The notes under the pieces were generated by a model, which worked only from the letters and a program-made list of their open reading frames with translations, was not told where the DNA came from and ran no database searches. A stretch of DNA of 64,000 nt from Phytopseudomonas dryadis (GTDB taxonomy: Bacteria; Pseudomonadota; Gammaproteobacteria; Pseudomonadales; Pseudomonadaceae). Position numbers and translations under genes: made by a program. Shown here one piece after another: positions 18,645 through 29,415 of the stretch. The DNA lies in NCBI RefSeq assembly GCF_004327355.1, contig NZ_QJUM01000014.1, positions 80,468-144,467 of the forward strand, written 5' to 3'. Each line of letters opens with the position of its first letter. The stretch's first letter is position 1.

Positions 18645-21600
18645 TCAATGTTCCTTCAAGCTATCCAGAAGCGCCTGGGCTGGCGCGTCCTCGGTTGCGA
18701 TATGGATCGTCCAGCCTTCTGCCTCGAAGCGGGACGCATCGGCCTGGTAATCGGTCAGCAGTACGGCGATCTTCAGGCTGACCCAGGCCAGCTCTGCCTC
18801 TGCCAGTACCCGGCCGCGTTCGTCGATCAATTCGAAGCCGACTTCCGGCAGCGGTGCTCCTGCATGCGCCAATGCAAGCAACCATGCCTGCACATCCGGG
18901 CTGGCCAACTCCAGTGCCGTTTGCCAATGACTGTCGAACGTCTGCTCTGCTTGGCGCAGTGCAGGGCTGGCCTGGAAGCTAGACAGGCCGGCCATCTCGT
19001 CATGGCCTGCCCAAAGATGGCGCAAGGGCAACAGCAGGTTCAGGCACTGACAGAGATGGCGCCAGCGCCGTTGCAGATCGAGCTCCGGTATATCTTCCGG
19101 TTGCCACTGCACCAGCACCACAGGCTCTGCGGGTGATGCTGCCTTGCCGGTCATCCATTGCTGCAACTGCTCCGGCGACAGGCCGGCCAGCCATTGCACG
19201 GCCGCGTTCCAGGTGCGATGGCCCCAGCGGTGCGTACGGGTGTCGGGTAACAAGCCATAGTCGTCGAGCCGACAGCGGAAGGCGCCTTGCTTGAAGCCTT
19301 GCAAGGCAGCGTCATCGCCAGGTGGCACCAGCATGGCCGCACCCAGGACGCCGGCGAGGCGGCGCAAGGCATCGTGCTGTCCCGCTGCCAGCCGACGATG
19401 CAGTTGCAGGAAAGGTGACAAGCGGTGGAAGGCGGCCAACGAGGCGATCCCCTGAGCCTCGCATAGACGTGTGACCACCTGATCGGCAGGCCCGAGCAGC
19501 AATTCGTCCCAGGCTGTGGAATCCGGGGCCGGTTCGGCACGCAGCGCCGCGTCAATGTCGTCCCAGGTCAGCGTCCAGACAGCGAACCGCCCGCTCTTGG
19601 CCACAGCCATGCGCTTGGCCAGATCTTCGACCACGATGTGCTTGTGGTACTGCCAACCATCAGTGAATACCGCGACGGGCAAATCGTCCACGCCGTCGTC
19701 GGGCCAGAAAACGAAATCCGGTTTGCATGGCACGACGACACCCTCGCGCTCGCCGAGTGCCACCTGCAATTCCAGACGCCAGCGGCGACTGCCTGCCTGG
19801 ACCAAGTACCCATGTTTGCCGCCGACGAGCTTGTCCTTGAGCGTGAAAGTGACACCATCATGCTCTCGCCGCAGCGCTTCAAGAAATCGCTTTTCCAGCG
19901 TGCTTTCCAGCAGGCTGTTGTCCGGCTGCCGGGAAAGGTTGTCGATAGGCTTCAGCTCTGCGCGATGCTCAAGAATCTGTGCCAACAGCTTCTGCGCCAC
20001 CGTGCGCGAGATGGCTTGGCGTTCATGACTGTTGCGGTAGCGATACATGCACCGATAGCAGCCGTCGGCGGTGTCGTCCTGGTTGCAGGTGCAGGTGTTC
20101 AATGCGTTAGCCGCCAGACTGAACACTTCAAACAGCGGAGCCGGGTCGCGCATCAGTTCCTTCAAATATCCGGTGCCGCCCGGCACGCTGTCGTAGATCA
20201 CCAGATAGGTCCGCGCCGACTCCGAGTCTGCCGCCATCCGCACGTCGGTGGCGATGCGCAGGTGCGCCACCGCCCCCTTGAAGCGTTTACTCAGCCCCAG
20301 TTCCAACGCGGAGATGAAGCTCAGCAAGGCTTCCTTGGATTCGGCAAATCCGACCTCGGGCAGGAACAGCCGGATACCTTCGCTGGCGAACTCCCGGTAC
20401 AGGAAGATGCATTGCTGGACGCTGGCCTCAGGCGTCTTACGGCGTGAGCACCAGGGGGCATGGTTGCGATAAAGTTCTTCTGCCTTGCGGCGACGCTGTA
20501 GCGTGCCGCACTCCGGGCAGATGGAGAACCCCGGGCGACCCCGCTCCTCCCCAGCGATGGTCATCGGCGTTGCATCCACCGTCTGCTCGCCGAAGTTCAC
20601 CTCGCGGAATGTCACCCGGTCGAGGAATTCGAACCCGAACGGGAAACCCGGGTTGTCGATGGCGAACGCCTGGCGCACCGCTTCCGGCGGGCTGTCCACC
20701 AGCGCCTGGCGCACGTAGAAACCACGTGTGCGCTCGTCGGAATCGTCGGCGATCCGGCTTTCGCGGTCCAGTGTGCGCGCAAACACTGTAGTCAGGCGCA
20801 GCATTTCATGGACCCGCCCGGTGTCGCGCCACTGGCCGTCGCCGCAGCGCGGGCATTGGTGGTGCCGATCGCCTGCCGACAAAGGCTCTGCGTAGGAGCA
20901 TTGGCGGCACAGACGCCAGGCCTCCGGTTTGACGCGGGAAACATCCACCTGGTTGATGACCACTCGGCGGCCTTCGGCATAGAAGGTGTTGTTGGGCGCC
21001 AGCTCGGTGATGGCGGTTGCGCCGGGGCGCTCGTATTCGAAGGTCAATGGCTCGGCAGGCGGTCCTTCCCGGCGGGTGTCGCGCACGATGATCGAGCGCA
21101 GCAGCACGCCTTGTTCGGGGAAGGCATAGTTGGGCAGCAGGCCTTCGTCGGTGAAGACGTTCAGGGTGGCCTTGCCCTCGATCCCACCGATCAGGCGCGC
21201 CAACGCCGCACGTTCCTGGCGCAGGGTTTTCAGCTCTTCCTCCTGTTCCTCGCCGCGCACCGGAAGCTGCTCTAGCTTCTCCACTTCCTTGGCGGTCTTC
21301 TCGCGCAGACGCTTGATCTGTGCCACATCACGGGCGATACCCTGCAGCTTGCTGACGATCTTGAAGGTCAGAGAGCTTTCCTCGTCCTGCCGACCATTGA
21401 CGAAACGTGCCAACCACTGCCGGGTGGCTTCGGTCAGGATTTGCCCACCGCCTTGCTGGAACAGCGCCAGGAAGCGATCCAGCAAGCTAGCCCGGTTTGC
21501 CTCCACATACTCCAGCCAGGGGAAGGGAAAACGCGTCGTCGCACCGTTGTCCACCGCGCTGAGCACCATGCGGATCTCCTGCGGAATCAACGCGCTCCGA

Positions 21601-24600
21601 CCCCGTTCGCGCACCCAGCAATCCAGCGTGAACGCCGTCAACTGGCGCTCCAGCACCGCCGAAGCATTGAGGAACACGCCCGGTGCCGGCACGCTGCCGG
21701 CGATCATTTCCTTGGGATCGGCCCAGAAATACAGGTCGTGCGGTTTGCTGGCTGCCATGGTCAGCAACAAGGCATTGCCGGTACTGCGTCCCGCGCGTCC
21801 CGCCCGCTGGATGTAGTTGGCCTGCTGCGGCGGCACGGAACATTGCAGCACTGCCGACAGGTCGCCGATGTCGATCCCCATCTCCAGCGTCGGCGTGGCC
21901 GAGAGCACATTGATGTTGCCGGGAGCGTGGCTATCGGACTTGAAGCTGTGCTCCACCCGCTCGCGCGTGCCGCGTGGCAGCAGGCCGGTGTGTTCGTGAG
22001 CGACCACGCGCTGGATGTCCGCACGCAGATACAGGCCGCGGTAATAGTCGGCATCGCCTTCCGCCAGCGTTTCCAGATGCCCTCGGCAGCCGGGATGCCG
22101 GCAAGGCTGCCCGGCAAGCGAAACTTCAGTCCCGGTGCGCCACTCGCTGCGGCAGGTGTCGCAACGCCAAGCGCGACTGCCCAAGGAAACCAGAAAAGCG
22201 CCCGGCTCCAGACCCCACACGCGAATCTCCGGCTTGCCGTCTGCCTGTTCAGCGCCGAGCAAACCCACCTCGGCCAGTGCCTCGAACGCCAGCTGATACA
22301 GCGCTGGCAGTAAACTGTCAGCGCCCAGAGCCAACGCATGCAGCGGCGTCAGTGCCTTGAAGGCCCATGCGCGATACCACTTAGCATGGCTGCCCAACAC
22401 ACCGACGCAGCGCTGGTAATCGACCAGGCTCACGAAGCGTGGCGGACGCGGGCCGGACAGCATTTGGAACTGCACCGGATTGCGCTTGTAGACCCACGGT
22501 CGGTTGCCGACCTGTGCATAGAAATGCAGGCCAGAGTCGCGCCAGGCCCCCAGCCGTTGCATGGATTGCACGATGCCTTGCAGGAATACCAACAGGACAT
22601 CCGCCGGCACATCTGCCAGCGGTTCCAGCGTGGCCCGCAGGCGTGGCGACATCCACTGCACGGCCGATGTCAGTGCCTGTGGTGGCGGTTCCACGCTGGC
22701 GGTCCCGGTAACGGTCAGGCTGCGGCCGATATGGGCATCCTGGCCGAACTCGGCATTCAGTACCCACGGCAGGATGCGACACAAATCCTGCGGCAACTCG
22801 CTATTGGCTGGCAGCGTACCTTCGCTCATCAGCGTTTCAAAATCCCGCAGCCAATGCAGTTGCGGCGGCAGGAAGTTGGCCAGGTAATGGCCCTGCCCCA
22901 TTGCGGGCAGCCAGTGGTCCTCGAAGGCCTGCGGCAGTTGCGCCAGCGTCAGCGGTTCCCCGGCCTGCTGCGCCGCGGCGATGACCTGGGCCACCGCTGG
23001 ACGTAAGTTCAAGCGCCAGGTCCGGGCCGCCAGGAAGCCCGCACGGTGTGCCGCGTCCTGCACGGAATCGGAAAATGCAATCAGCTTCTTGTCCGGGTTG
23101 AAACGTGAACCGAACAGTTGCGCCAGCATTACCGCTGCCAGGCTGGCCGCTTGCGAACCGACGATGGACAGCGTCTTGTGCCCGCCGCAGTACGGGCAGT
23201 CATGATGGGAACGGGTATAGCGGGCGCCGTTGCGCATGCCTTCGCGCAGGTTGGCGGTCACATCGACATCCACCAGCGCGACCGGGTCCTCGGCACAATC
23301 GCAGTGCGTCTGCCCCAACGCATGCAGGGTACCGCAGCGCGGGCAGACCTTCTTGTGCTCGAACACCTTCGGGTCCGCGCTTTCGCCATGGGGGAACAGA
23401 AAGCGGGTGCTGACATCCTCGGCGAAGAAGGCGCTGTAGAACTGCTGGATGTCCTGGCTGAACTGGTTCGGACTGGTCCTGGGCAAGGTGGCGCCCCAGC
23501 CTGTGGCGTGGCAGTCTCGGCAGTGGATCACCGGCAACCAGACCTGTGCCTGCTCGGCCTTGCCCAGATCGTCGTGATGGGTCAGTCGAGGCGGGTTGTC
23601 CAACGAAGCCACCATGCGGCGCAGTTCGCGTAGCCAGAGCTCCACTTTGACCTGCAGGAAGAAGGCTGTGTCCTGTTCGCCGCGCACCGCATCAAGCGAC
23701 ACGCCACGAGGCTGGCGCGCATGCGCCACCAGCGCCAGCAGGCTGCCCAGCCACAGCAGCGGATAGCGCGCGTCGGCATGTGGGGGCAGGCGGCGCGCCA
23801 GTACCGCCAGCAGATCGTCCAGCGCTACGGCGCGCGGCCCCAGGCGCTCCATATCGCGCAACAGGTTCTGGAAGGCGAAATGGCTTTTCAGCATTGCGCC
23901 CAACCGACAGCGCCAGCCCGCATCGACCACTTGTTCGGCACTGTACGGGGTGCCGAACCACAGTGGCACCTGGGCCGCCAGCCAGGGCTGCAAGCCGTCA
24001 TGGGCTGCCGGGTCCAACACCGACACGGCGTCCGGCGGCGGAGATTGGGTGAACTCCACCACGGCATCCGCCAGATAGTCCGCCACCGGCTCGCGGTCTT
24101 CGGCGATCACGGCGTGGTCATCCAGCGTCTCACCGAAGATCTGGCCGGCAAACGCCAGCAAATCCTGTTCGCCATCGCTGCCCAGCGTGGCCGAGGTGCC
24201 CACGCACACCAGTTGCTCCGGCGGCGTCTCCAGCCGGCCCTTGAGGCGGCGGATCAGGCAGGCCAGATCCGTGCCTTGGGCACCGTCGAAGGTATGCAGC
24301 TCATCGACCACCAGATAGCGCAGCGTATCCGGCTGCTGCCGCGCCCACAGCGGCGCATCGGCGGCACGGATCAACAGGAAATCCAGCATCTTGTAGTTGG
24401 TCAGCAGGATGTCCGGCGGGTTTTCGCGCAGCGCGTTGCGGTCGGTGATGATCGAGAAGCTGCCATCGGCCAGTTGCTGCACGCGGGAGGATTCCTCGGC
24501 TGGAGCCTCGCCCACGTACAGGCCAGCGCGGATACCGGCCAGGGCTGGTGTGCGCAGGATCTCCTTGGCCAGTCGGCTGGCCTGGTCCGAGGCCAGCGCG

Positions 24601-25007
24601 TTCATCGGGTACAGGATGATGGCCTTGATGCCCGGCCGGCCCAGTTCCCGTTGTTCGCGGCAATGCTCCAGGATTGGATAGAGGAAGCACTCGGTCTTGC
24701 CTGAGCCGGTGCCGGTGGCCACCAGAGTCGATCGGGCCTGCTCGCCGGTCAGGCGGGCGAACGCCCGGCCCTGGTGAGCATGGGGGACGAAGCCCGGCGG
24801 TAGCCAGCCGAACGCGGGCTGGTTCCTATCGGCCTGCTTGCGGAACGGCAGCGGCAAAGTCAGGTACGGTCCCTTGAACACCCGATCGCGGTCGGCCAGG
24901 AAGCGCTGGATCAGACCATCGAAGCCCGGCGTGGTAGCCGGGAAGGCCGCGCGCAGGAAGTCGGCGACGCCTTGGGTGATTTGCTGGGAAACGATCAAAG
25001 GTTGCAT
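18645..25007 (-). CDS. Giant DEAD/DEAH helicase with DUF1998 (DruE-like / DrmA–DrmB-like fusion)
   Basis: 2120 residues. SF2 Walker [16 protein letters not shown] (~100) and DELH box [11 protein letters not shown] (~230) are separated by ~800 residues from the second RecA lobe ([18 protein letters not shown] ~1050; [14 protein letters not shown] ~1080). The insert has several CxxC zinc-ribbon pairs. DUF1998/MZB follows ([13 protein letters not shown]; zinc cluster CTC…[10 protein letters not shown] ~1640). A later segment ([24 protein letters not shown], ~1760) resembles PD-(D/E)XK/Vsr-type nucleases. Size and layout recall Druantia DruE or a DrmA–DrmB fusion. The start at 25007 has only a weak ribosome site and follows a repeat-rich leader. 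Confidence 0.85.
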   Translation of the reverse strand: MQPLIVSQQITQGVADFLRAAFPATTPGFDGLIQRFLADRDRVFKGPYLTLPLPFRKQADRNQPAFGWLPPGFVPHAHQGRAFARLTGEQARSTLVATGTGSGKTECFLYPILEHCREQRELGRPGIKAIILYPMNALASDQASRLAKEILRTPALAGIRAGLYVGEAPAEESSRVQQLADGSFSIITDRNALRENPPDILLTNYKMLDFLLIRAADAPLWARQQPDTLRYLVVDELHTFDGAQGTDLACLIRRLKGRLETPPEQLVCVGTSATLGSDGEQDLLAFAGQIFGETLDDHAVIAEDREPVADYLADAVVEFTQSPPPDAVSVLDPAAHDGLQPWLAAQVPLWFGTPYSAEQVVDAGWRCRLGAMLKSHFAFQNLLRDMERLGPRAVALDDLLAVLARRLPPHADARYPLLWLGSLLALVAHARQPRGVSLDAVRGEQDTAFFLQVKVELWLRELRRMVASLDNPPRLTHHDDLGKAEQAQVWLPVIHCRDCHATGWGATLPRTSPNQFSQDIQQFYSAFFAEDVSTRFLFPHGESADPKVFEHKKVCPRCGTLHALGQTHCDCAEDPVALVDVDVTANLREGMRNGARYTRSHHDCPYCGGHKTLSIVGSQAASLAAVMLAQLFGSRFNPDKKLIAFSDSVQDAAHRAGFLAARTWRLNLRPAVAQVIAAAQQAGEPLTLAQLPQAFEDHWLPAMGQGHYLANFLPPQLHWLRDFETLMSEGTLPANSELPQDLCRILPWVLNAEFGQDAHIGRSLTVTGTASVEPPPQALTSAVQWMSPRLRATLEPLADVPADVLLVFLQGIVQSMQRLGAWRDSGLHFYAQVGNRPWVYKRNPVQFQMLSGPRPPRFVSLVDYQRCVGVLGSHAKWYRAWAFKALTPLHALALGADSLLPALYQLAFEALAEVGLLGAEQADGKPEIRVWGLEPGAFLVSLGSRAWRCDTCRSEWRTGTEVSLAGQPCRHPGCRGHLETLAEGDADYYRGLYLRADIQRVVAHEHTGLLPRGTRERVEHSFKSDSHAPGNINVLSATPTLEMGIDIGDLSAVLQCSVPPQQANYIQRAGRAGRSTGNALLLTMAASKPHDLYFWADPKEMIAGSVPAPGVFLNASAVLERQLTAFTLDCWVRERGRSALIPQEIRMVLSAVDNGATTRFPFPWLEYVEANRASLLDRFLALFQQGGGQILTEATRQWLARFVNGRQDEESSLTFKIVSKLQGIARDVAQIKRLREKTAKEVEKLEQLPVRGEEQEEELKTLRQERAALARLIGGIEGKATLNVFTDEGLLPNYAFPEQGVLLRSIIVRDTRREGPPAEPLTFEYERPGATAITELAPNNTFYAEGRRVVINQVDVSRVKPEAWRLCRQCSYAEPLSAGDRHHQCPRCGDGQWRDTGRVHEMLRLTTVFARTLDRESRIADDSDERTRGFYVRQALVDSPPEAVRQAFAIDNPGFPFGFEFLDRVTFREVNFGEQTVDATPMTIAGEERGRPGFSICPECGTLQRRRKAEELYRNHAPWCSRRKTPEASVQQCIFLYREFASEGIRLFLPEVGFAESKEALLSFISALELGLSKRFKGAVAHLRIATDVRMAADSESARTYLVIYDSVPGGTGYLKELMRDPAPLFEVFSLAANALNTCTCNQDDTADGCYRCMYRYRNSHERQAISRTVAQKLLAQILEHRAELKPIDNLSRQPDNSLLESTLEKRFLEALRREHDGVTFTLKDKLVGGKHGYLVQAGSRRWRLELQVALGEREGVVVPCKPDFVFWPDDGVDDLPVAVFTDGWQYHKHIVVEDLAKRMAVAKSGRFAVWTLTWDDIDAALRAEPAPDSTAWDELLLGPADQVVTRLCEAQGIASLAAFHRLSPFLQLHRRLAAGQHDALRRLAGVLGAAMLVPPGDDAALQGFKQGAFRCRLDDYGLLPDTRTHRWGHRTWNAAVQWLAGLSPEQLQQWMTGKAASPAEPVVLVQWQPEDIPELDLQRRWRHLCQCLNLLLPLRHLWAGHDEMAGLSSFQASPALRQAEQTFDSHWQTALELASPDVQAWLLALAHAGAPLPEVGFELIDERGRVLAEAELAWVSLKIAVLLTDYQADASRFEAEGWTIHIATEDAPAQALLDSLKEH

Positions 25008-25066
25008 GCAATCTCTCGCCGAAAGGTTGCAAGCTCATCCCAAAAGGTTGCAAGTCCAAGGTTGCA
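24998..25066 (-). repeat. Four copies of TGCAACCTT before and across the helicase start codon
   Basis: Minus-strand TGCAACCTT occurs at 25066-25058, 25052-25044, 25031-25023 and 25006-24998. The first three are the longer CTTGCAACCTT; the fourth includes the start codon and codons 2-3. Start-to-start distances are 14, 21 and 25 bases. Too short and irregular for CRISPR. They may be binding sites for a DNA- or RNA-binding regulator of the giant helicase gene. Confidence 0.65.
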
Positions 25067-25080
25067 AGCTGCCTCACTCG

Positions 25081-25144
25081 CCGTCCGAGCATGGGGGGAT
25101 TGCATAAATCCCCCCATGCTCGGACGGGAATCCCCCCATCCTCG
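25081..25144. promoter_or_regulatory. Perfect 21-bp-arm hairpin with a duplicated arm, upstream of giant helicase
   Basis: Arms 25081-25101 and 25107-25127 are exact reverse complements with a 5-base loop. A second near-copy of the right arm core (AATCCCCCCATCCTCG, 25129-25144, one mismatch) follows, so the left arm could pair with either. It lies in the 207-bp gap between the dprA-like stop and the helicase start, the largest gap inside the run. There is no U run, so attenuator, processing site or protein-binding structure are the options. Confidence 0.7.
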
Positions 25145-25214
25145 ACCTGCCGGTTCCGTCAGCAAGCGGCACGATACTTTGATCCGCATGGCTCCCACTG
25201 CTCCTCAATCCAAA

Positions 25215-26609
25215 TCAGAACTCGAAACCCGTCTGGGTACTTTCGCCTGTATCTAAACCAAGAGCGCTCTTTTCCTTCCCATCCGCCTTCTTCTCATCCT
25301 TAGGGGCATCCACCCCTCTGCTCAACCTGTATTTCACGGGCGATCGGGTTTTGACGACGACACCCTCTGCGCCCGCCTGCTTCAACCATTCGGAAAGCTG
25401 CTTCGGCTTAATTTCCATTTCACTTTGCAGTTCCTTTAAGCTCAACGCCTGCTCGCGCAAGAGTGCATCGAGACGAAGCAAGAAACTCTCATATGGGGTT
25501 TCTCCCGATTCGGGCTTGTTTGTCGTTGCCGAAGCAGTCCCTGCCTGCTGATCGGAGCCTTCAGCACACACTTCCTGCTTCGCATCCGAAGCCTGCGCAA
25601 TACTGGATGCTGCGCCATGCTCAACTGTTAGCCGCATTGCGTATGCCTCCACCCCCTCAGCGACATGAGGCGCAACTGAGGGAGCTGTGGCCTGTGTATC
25701 GCTCAACTGCCGCACATGGAAATCCTCGGGAAGCCAGTTCGCCCCCTTATCCACCAGCGCCTTGTTGCCGGGAACATGGCCTTGTCGCACCCACAGCGGC
25801 ACCCAGCCTCGCTTAAGATCTTCGATGGCACCGGCCCAGGTGCCACCCTTGTTCTCGGTGGCAGCGATCACAATGGCCGCATCGGACAAGCAATAGATGT
25901 ACTTGTTACGAGCCATCGCATTGCCCGCGTTGAATCCAGCTTCCGGATTGAACGGAGAAACCAGGGCCAGATCGTTGCGCATTAGTGCCTTGCGATATTT
26001 TGCCGACGTGCAGGCGCGCAGCAAAGAATCGGCCAGCACGCCAACTGCCATGCCCTCGGATTCAAGCGCCCCCAACATGGCGGCTTCATCTGCGCCACGC
26101 GCACCACCGGAAATCACGGCCTGCCCTTGATGGGCGATATTCCGGCCAAGCCTTCCCGTGAATGCCACTTGCGCATCATCCAGGTCACGCGATCCGACCA
26201 CCGCAATTCCGCCCCGATTGAGCAGATCCCGGTTACCGGCACCAAACAGGACGGGCGGTGCGTCGTTCTTCAACCAATGTTTCCAACGCTTCGGGTAGTC
26301 CGCATCCGATCGGGTCAGAATCCACAGGCCCGCTCGCTGCCATTTCTCCAACGCGATGCCCAAAGCCGCAGAGCGACCCAGCAGCTTGCCGATGCGCTCA
26401 AGTGTCACCTTCTTGTCCTCGAACCCGGACAGCAATGACGCCACATCCGACACCCTCAATAGATCGGCTGGATTCCGGCCTGTGTCACGCAGGAACAGGG
26501 CAAAGCGCCCCCATTCCGTCGGCGTCAAGGGCGTCGCACCCGACGGATCCTGTTTCCCCAACCATGCCGTCAGCAGCAAGATCGCCTGGGCTTGTTCACT
26601 CAATTGCAT
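25215..26609 (-). CDS. DprA/SMF-family Rossmann protein of the defence operon
   Basis: 464 residues from ATG 26609, which has GGAG 6 bases upstream; ATG 26621 would overlap recQ and lacks a ribosome site. The Rossmann core is DprA-like: GIAVVGSRDLDDAQVAFTGR (~136), AVISGGARGADEAAMLGALE (~165), ATENKGGTWAGAIEDLKRG. The C-terminal ~130 residues are polar, with a helical segment (SLKELQSEMEIKPKQLSEWL) that looks like a small helix-turn-helix. DprA loads RecA on ssDNA in transformation, but SMF/LOG relatives also occur in conflict loci beside phosphoribosyltransferases, as here. A nucleotide- or DNA-sensing role is inferred. Confidence 0.85.
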   Translation of the reverse strand: MQLSEQAQAILLLTAWLGKQDPSGATPLTPTEWGRFALFLRDTGRNPADLLRVSDVASLLSGFEDKKVTLERIGKLLGRSAALGIALEKWQRAGLWILTRSDADYPKRWKHWLKNDAPPVLFGAGNRDLLNRGGIAVVGSRDLDDAQVAFTGRLGRNIAHQGQAVISGGARGADEAAMLGALESEGMAVGVLADSLLRACTSAKYRKALMRNDLALVSPFNPEAGFNAGNAMARNKYIYCLSDAAIVIAATENKGGTWAGAIEDLKRGWVPLWVRQGHVPGNKALVDKGANWLPEDFHVRQLSDTQATAPSVAPHVAEGVEAYAMRLTVEHGAASSIAQASDAKQEVCAEGSDQQAGTASATTNKPESGETPYESFLLRLDALLREQALSLKELQSEMEIKPKQLSEWLKQAGAEGVVVKTRSPVKYRLSRGVDAPKDEKKADGKEKSALGLDTGESTQTGFEF

Positions 26610-26610
26610 C

Positions 26611-28713
26611 TCAATCTCCATCGCTGGTGGCCGCCAGCGCTACAGGAAGCACGGCCGGACAACCTGCCTGCCGCAGCAAAATAGCCGCCACGGTCAGCGT
26701 CCAGGCCGAATCCACCATGTCATCCACCAGAAGAACCGGACCGGCCGGCACCTGGCCCTCCACACCGAACACGCCGTCGAGGTTGCTGCACTGGTGGTAT
26801 CGGTTCTGTTGGAACTTCTGTTGTTGGTTGTCGCGCCGCTTGGTGATCGCCGGATGAAACGGCAGCCCCAGCCGTTGTGCCAACCGGCGGCTGAAATCCG
26901 GCACGAGTTCGGGGTGATTGCGCGAAGGAATGCACGTCACCCAGGTCGGTGCAGGCTCCGGACGCCAACGGTTCCGGATCATCTCTGCCACCGCTTCTAC
27001 CAGCTCATCCCCGAAGTGGCCGGCCTGCTTGCCCGCTTCCACCACCGTACCCCAGCCCGCATCGCCCCAGCGTGAAAGCACACGCCCAGTTTCCGCCCGC
27101 AGTGCTTGCGGAATGGTGTTGAAATGGAAGCCGTATAGCGGAAACGCGCCGGCCGCGATCTGCTTCTTGCATTCCAACGGGAACTCCGAGTGCCTCAGGA
27201 ACTGAGCAGCCTTCACGCCCAGTGCTTGCGGGAATGTCTCTGGCACGATCGATTGCCCCAGGCACGATGCGCATTTGCCGCATGGGCCAGGTGAAGGATC
27301 GTCCAGCACACGGGCCAAGAACTCCATCTTGCAGGACGTGGTTGCCATGTAATCCTGCATTTCCTGCCATTCCTGCTCGCGGATGCCGGTCAAGCGGCGG
27401 ATGTTCTCCACATCCAGGCGATAAGGCACCGGCGTGCGCACCCAGCGCTTGTCTTGCTTGATGACTGGTGCCGGGTTCTCTACCGAAAGGTATTTCAAGA
27501 CATCACCGATCCGGCCGTGACGGACATTCAAACGCTGCTCCAGATCCCGTTCGGTCAGGCCATCCGAATTCTCCAGCGCCTCCAGCAAAGCCGATACCTG
27601 CCGCTCATCCGGAAAGGCACTGCGGCGGAAAAATTCGTGGATGCGCGCATCTTCATCGCCAGCCAGCAGGATGCCCAGCGCACGGTTGATGCCACGGCCC
27701 GCGCGTCCCACCTGCTGGTAATAGCCGACGATGGAACCCGGTGACTGGTAATGGATGACGAAGCCAAGATCCGGCTTGTCGTAGCCCATGCCGAGCGCCG
27801 TCGTTGCCACAAGTGCTTTCAACTGGTTGCGTTGCAAGCGGTCTTCCAGTTGCTCCCGCCAGACATTGGTCTCTTCGCCATCAGGGCCGATTGCTCCGCT
27901 GAAATAGGCTTCGGCCAAGATGCCGTTTTCATTCAGCCATCGCGCAACCTGCCCGGCATCGCGCTGGGTCAGCACATACACGATGCCCGAACCATGCATC
28001 TGCGGGATATGGTGGGCCAGCCACGCCAGACGCGCCGCCTGATCCCCCAGCCGTGTTGTTTGCAGTGCAAGCGACTCACGCATCAACGAGCCACGCAGCA
28101 CGCGAATGTTGCCCAGTTGCCCAACGATGTCGTCAACCACCCGGTCATTGGCGGTGGCCGTGGTGCCCAGGATCGGCAGATTGGATGGCATGCGTTGCAG
28201 CACGTTGACCAGGCGCCGGTAGTCCGGGCGGAAGTCATGGCCCCAGTCGGAAATGCAGTGCGCCTCGTCCACCACGAACAGCCCCAGGTTCTGCGCGAGC
28301 GGCAGCAGCACCTCCTCGCTGAACCTGTCGTTGGCGAAGCGTTCCGGCGACACCAGCAGCACGTCCACCTGGTTGGCCAGCACCTCCTGGATCACCTGCG
28401 GCCATTGATCGGCATTGGACGAATTGATCGTCGAGGCCCGCACGCCTAGCCGCTGCGCCGCATCGATCTGGTTGCGCATCAGCGCCAGCAGTGGCGAGAC
28501 GATGATGGTCTGGCCGGCACCCGCATCGCGCAGCAGGCGCGTGGCGATGAAATACACCGATGACTTGCCCCAACCGGTACGCTGCACCACCAGCAGCTTG
28601 TGCCGGTGATTGACCAGGGCGTCGATGGCCTCCCACTGGCCGTCGCGGAAGTGAGCCTGCGGCTGGGCAAGGGCGCGTTGCAAATAGATTTCTGCTTGTT
28701 CGCGGGTAGCCAT
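26611..28713 (-). CDS. RecQ-like helicase fused to a phosphoribosyltransferase domain
   Basis: 700 residues. SF2 RecQ core: RTGWGKSSVYF (Walker A, ~47), VVDEAHCISDWGHDFRPDYR (~150), YYQQVGRAGRG (~336). A zinc-like cysteine set (CGKCASCLG) lies near 470, followed by a C-terminal type I phosphoribosyltransferase. Its PRPP loop GPVLLVDDMVDSAWTLT is near residue 662. A GGGAG ribosome site precedes the ATG. The fusion, followed directly by dprA-like, recurs in bacterial conflict islands. Function unknown: DNA unwinding coupled to nucleotide chemistry or sensing is inferred. Confidence 0.9.
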   Translation of the reverse strand: MATREQAEIYLQRALAQPQAHFRDGQWEAIDALVNHRHKLLVVQRTGWGKSSVYFIATRLLRDAGAGQTIIVSPLLALMRNQIDAAQRLGVRASTINSSNADQWPQVIQEVLANQVDVLLVSPERFANDRFSEEVLLPLAQNLGLFVVDEAHCISDWGHDFRPDYRRLVNVLQRMPSNLPILGTTATANDRVVDDIVGQLGNIRVLRGSLMRESLALQTTRLGDQAARLAWLAHHIPQMHGSGIVYVLTQRDAGQVARWLNENGILAEAYFSGAIGPDGEETNVWREQLEDRLQRNQLKALVATTALGMGYDKPDLGFVIHYQSPGSIVGYYQQVGRAGRGINRALGILLAGDEDARIHEFFRRSAFPDERQVSALLEALENSDGLTERDLEQRLNVRHGRIGDVLKYLSVENPAPVIKQDKRWVRTPVPYRLDVENIRRLTGIREQEWQEMQDYMATTSCKMEFLARVLDDPSPGPCGKCASCLGQSIVPETFPQALGVKAAQFLRHSEFPLECKKQIAAGAFPLYGFHFNTIPQALRAETGRVLSRWGDAGWGTVVEAGKQAGHFGDELVEAVAEMIRNRWRPEPAPTWVTCIPSRNHPELVPDFSRRLAQRLGLPFHPAITKRRDNQQQKFQQNRYHQCSNLDGVFGVEGQVPAGPVLLVDDMVDSAWTLTVAAILLRQAGCPAVLPVALAATSDGD

Positions 28714-28743
28714 GCTTTCTCCCTTGATCTTTCATTTTTCCTG

Positions 28744-29415
28744 CTATCCCGCCCGCAATGCCTCGATCTGGCGCAGCCACGCATCAAAGCGCGGGCATTC
28801 CTGGCGAATTGCCGTCAGGCCTATTTCCAGCGCGGCAAGCGAGCCATGCAACGGCTTTTCATAACCGTTGAACAGCTTGAGGATGCGCTTGCTGGGGGCA
28901 GTGACGGGGCTGTCGTTGATGGCCTCTGGCGTGTCGAAGCCATCACGAATGCTTTGGAATTTTGCACCCAGGTCGGACTGCCCGATGCCGGAGGCCAGTT
29001 GATCCGGGCAACTGAACAGCAGCCCTTCGAATTCGTACATCTGCACATACGGGACAAAGCGGCGCATGGGGTCATCGCCTATCCTGTCGCGTAATCGAGC
29101 GGTCATCGCCTGCTGCAGGCACTCCGCCTTGCTGTCCACATCGTTCAAACCGTTCGCCTCGACCTTGCCCGGAAACTCCTCCGGTAAGCCGTAGAAGTCG
29201 AAGAACGTCGTGCACCATGCCTTTCGCTCGCCCAGCAAACGCTTCTGAACGTCGGTTAGCACGCGCTCAAAGCGGACGTTGCCTCCCTTGTGTCCGGGTT
29301 TTCCGATCAAGGCTGGGACGAGATAAATTCCTTGCGACTCGAACGCCTCAGCCAATACTTGGCTGACGAACATTTCCTCGGTCTGCCCTTCGCAAACGAC
29401 ATGTACCCGGATCAT
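28744..29415 (-). CDS. DUF4276 TOPRIM-like protein
   Basis: 223 residues. The start MIRVHVVCEGQTEEMFVSQV (ATG 29415) overlaps the stop of the ATPase gene in ATGA; a longer frame to 29481 runs back into that gene. The acidic CEGQTEE near residue 8 and WCTTFFDFYGLP (~75) fit the conserved acids of TOPRIM-fold nucleases, and the family is DUF4276. ATPase plus TOPRIM partner is the arrangement of OLD-like and PARIS (AriA/AriB) systems, although AriB is DUF4435. Likely the effector or nuclease partner of the adjacent ATPase. Confidence 0.85.
   Translation of the reverse strand: MIRVHVVCEGQTEEMFVSQVLAEAFESQGIYLVPALIGKPGHKGGNVRFERVLTDVQKRLLGERKAWCTTFFDFYGLPEEFPGKVEANGLNDVDSKAECLQQAMTARLRDRIGDDPMRRFVPYVQMYEFEGLLFSCPDQLASGIGQSDLGAKFQSIRDGFDTPEAINDSPVTAPSKRILKLFNGYEKPLHGSLAALEIGLTAIRQECPRFDAWLRQIEALRAG

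Noticed and set aside
18645..25007. Calling the locus a canonical Druantia system
   Set aside because: Only a DruE-like protein is present. No DruA-D, DruF/G/M set or DruH is visible, and the surrounding genes are different.
24998..25066. CRISPR-like array of short repeats
   Set aside because: Repeats are only 9-11 bases with unequal 5-16 base gaps, and one overlaps a start codon. No cas genes are present.
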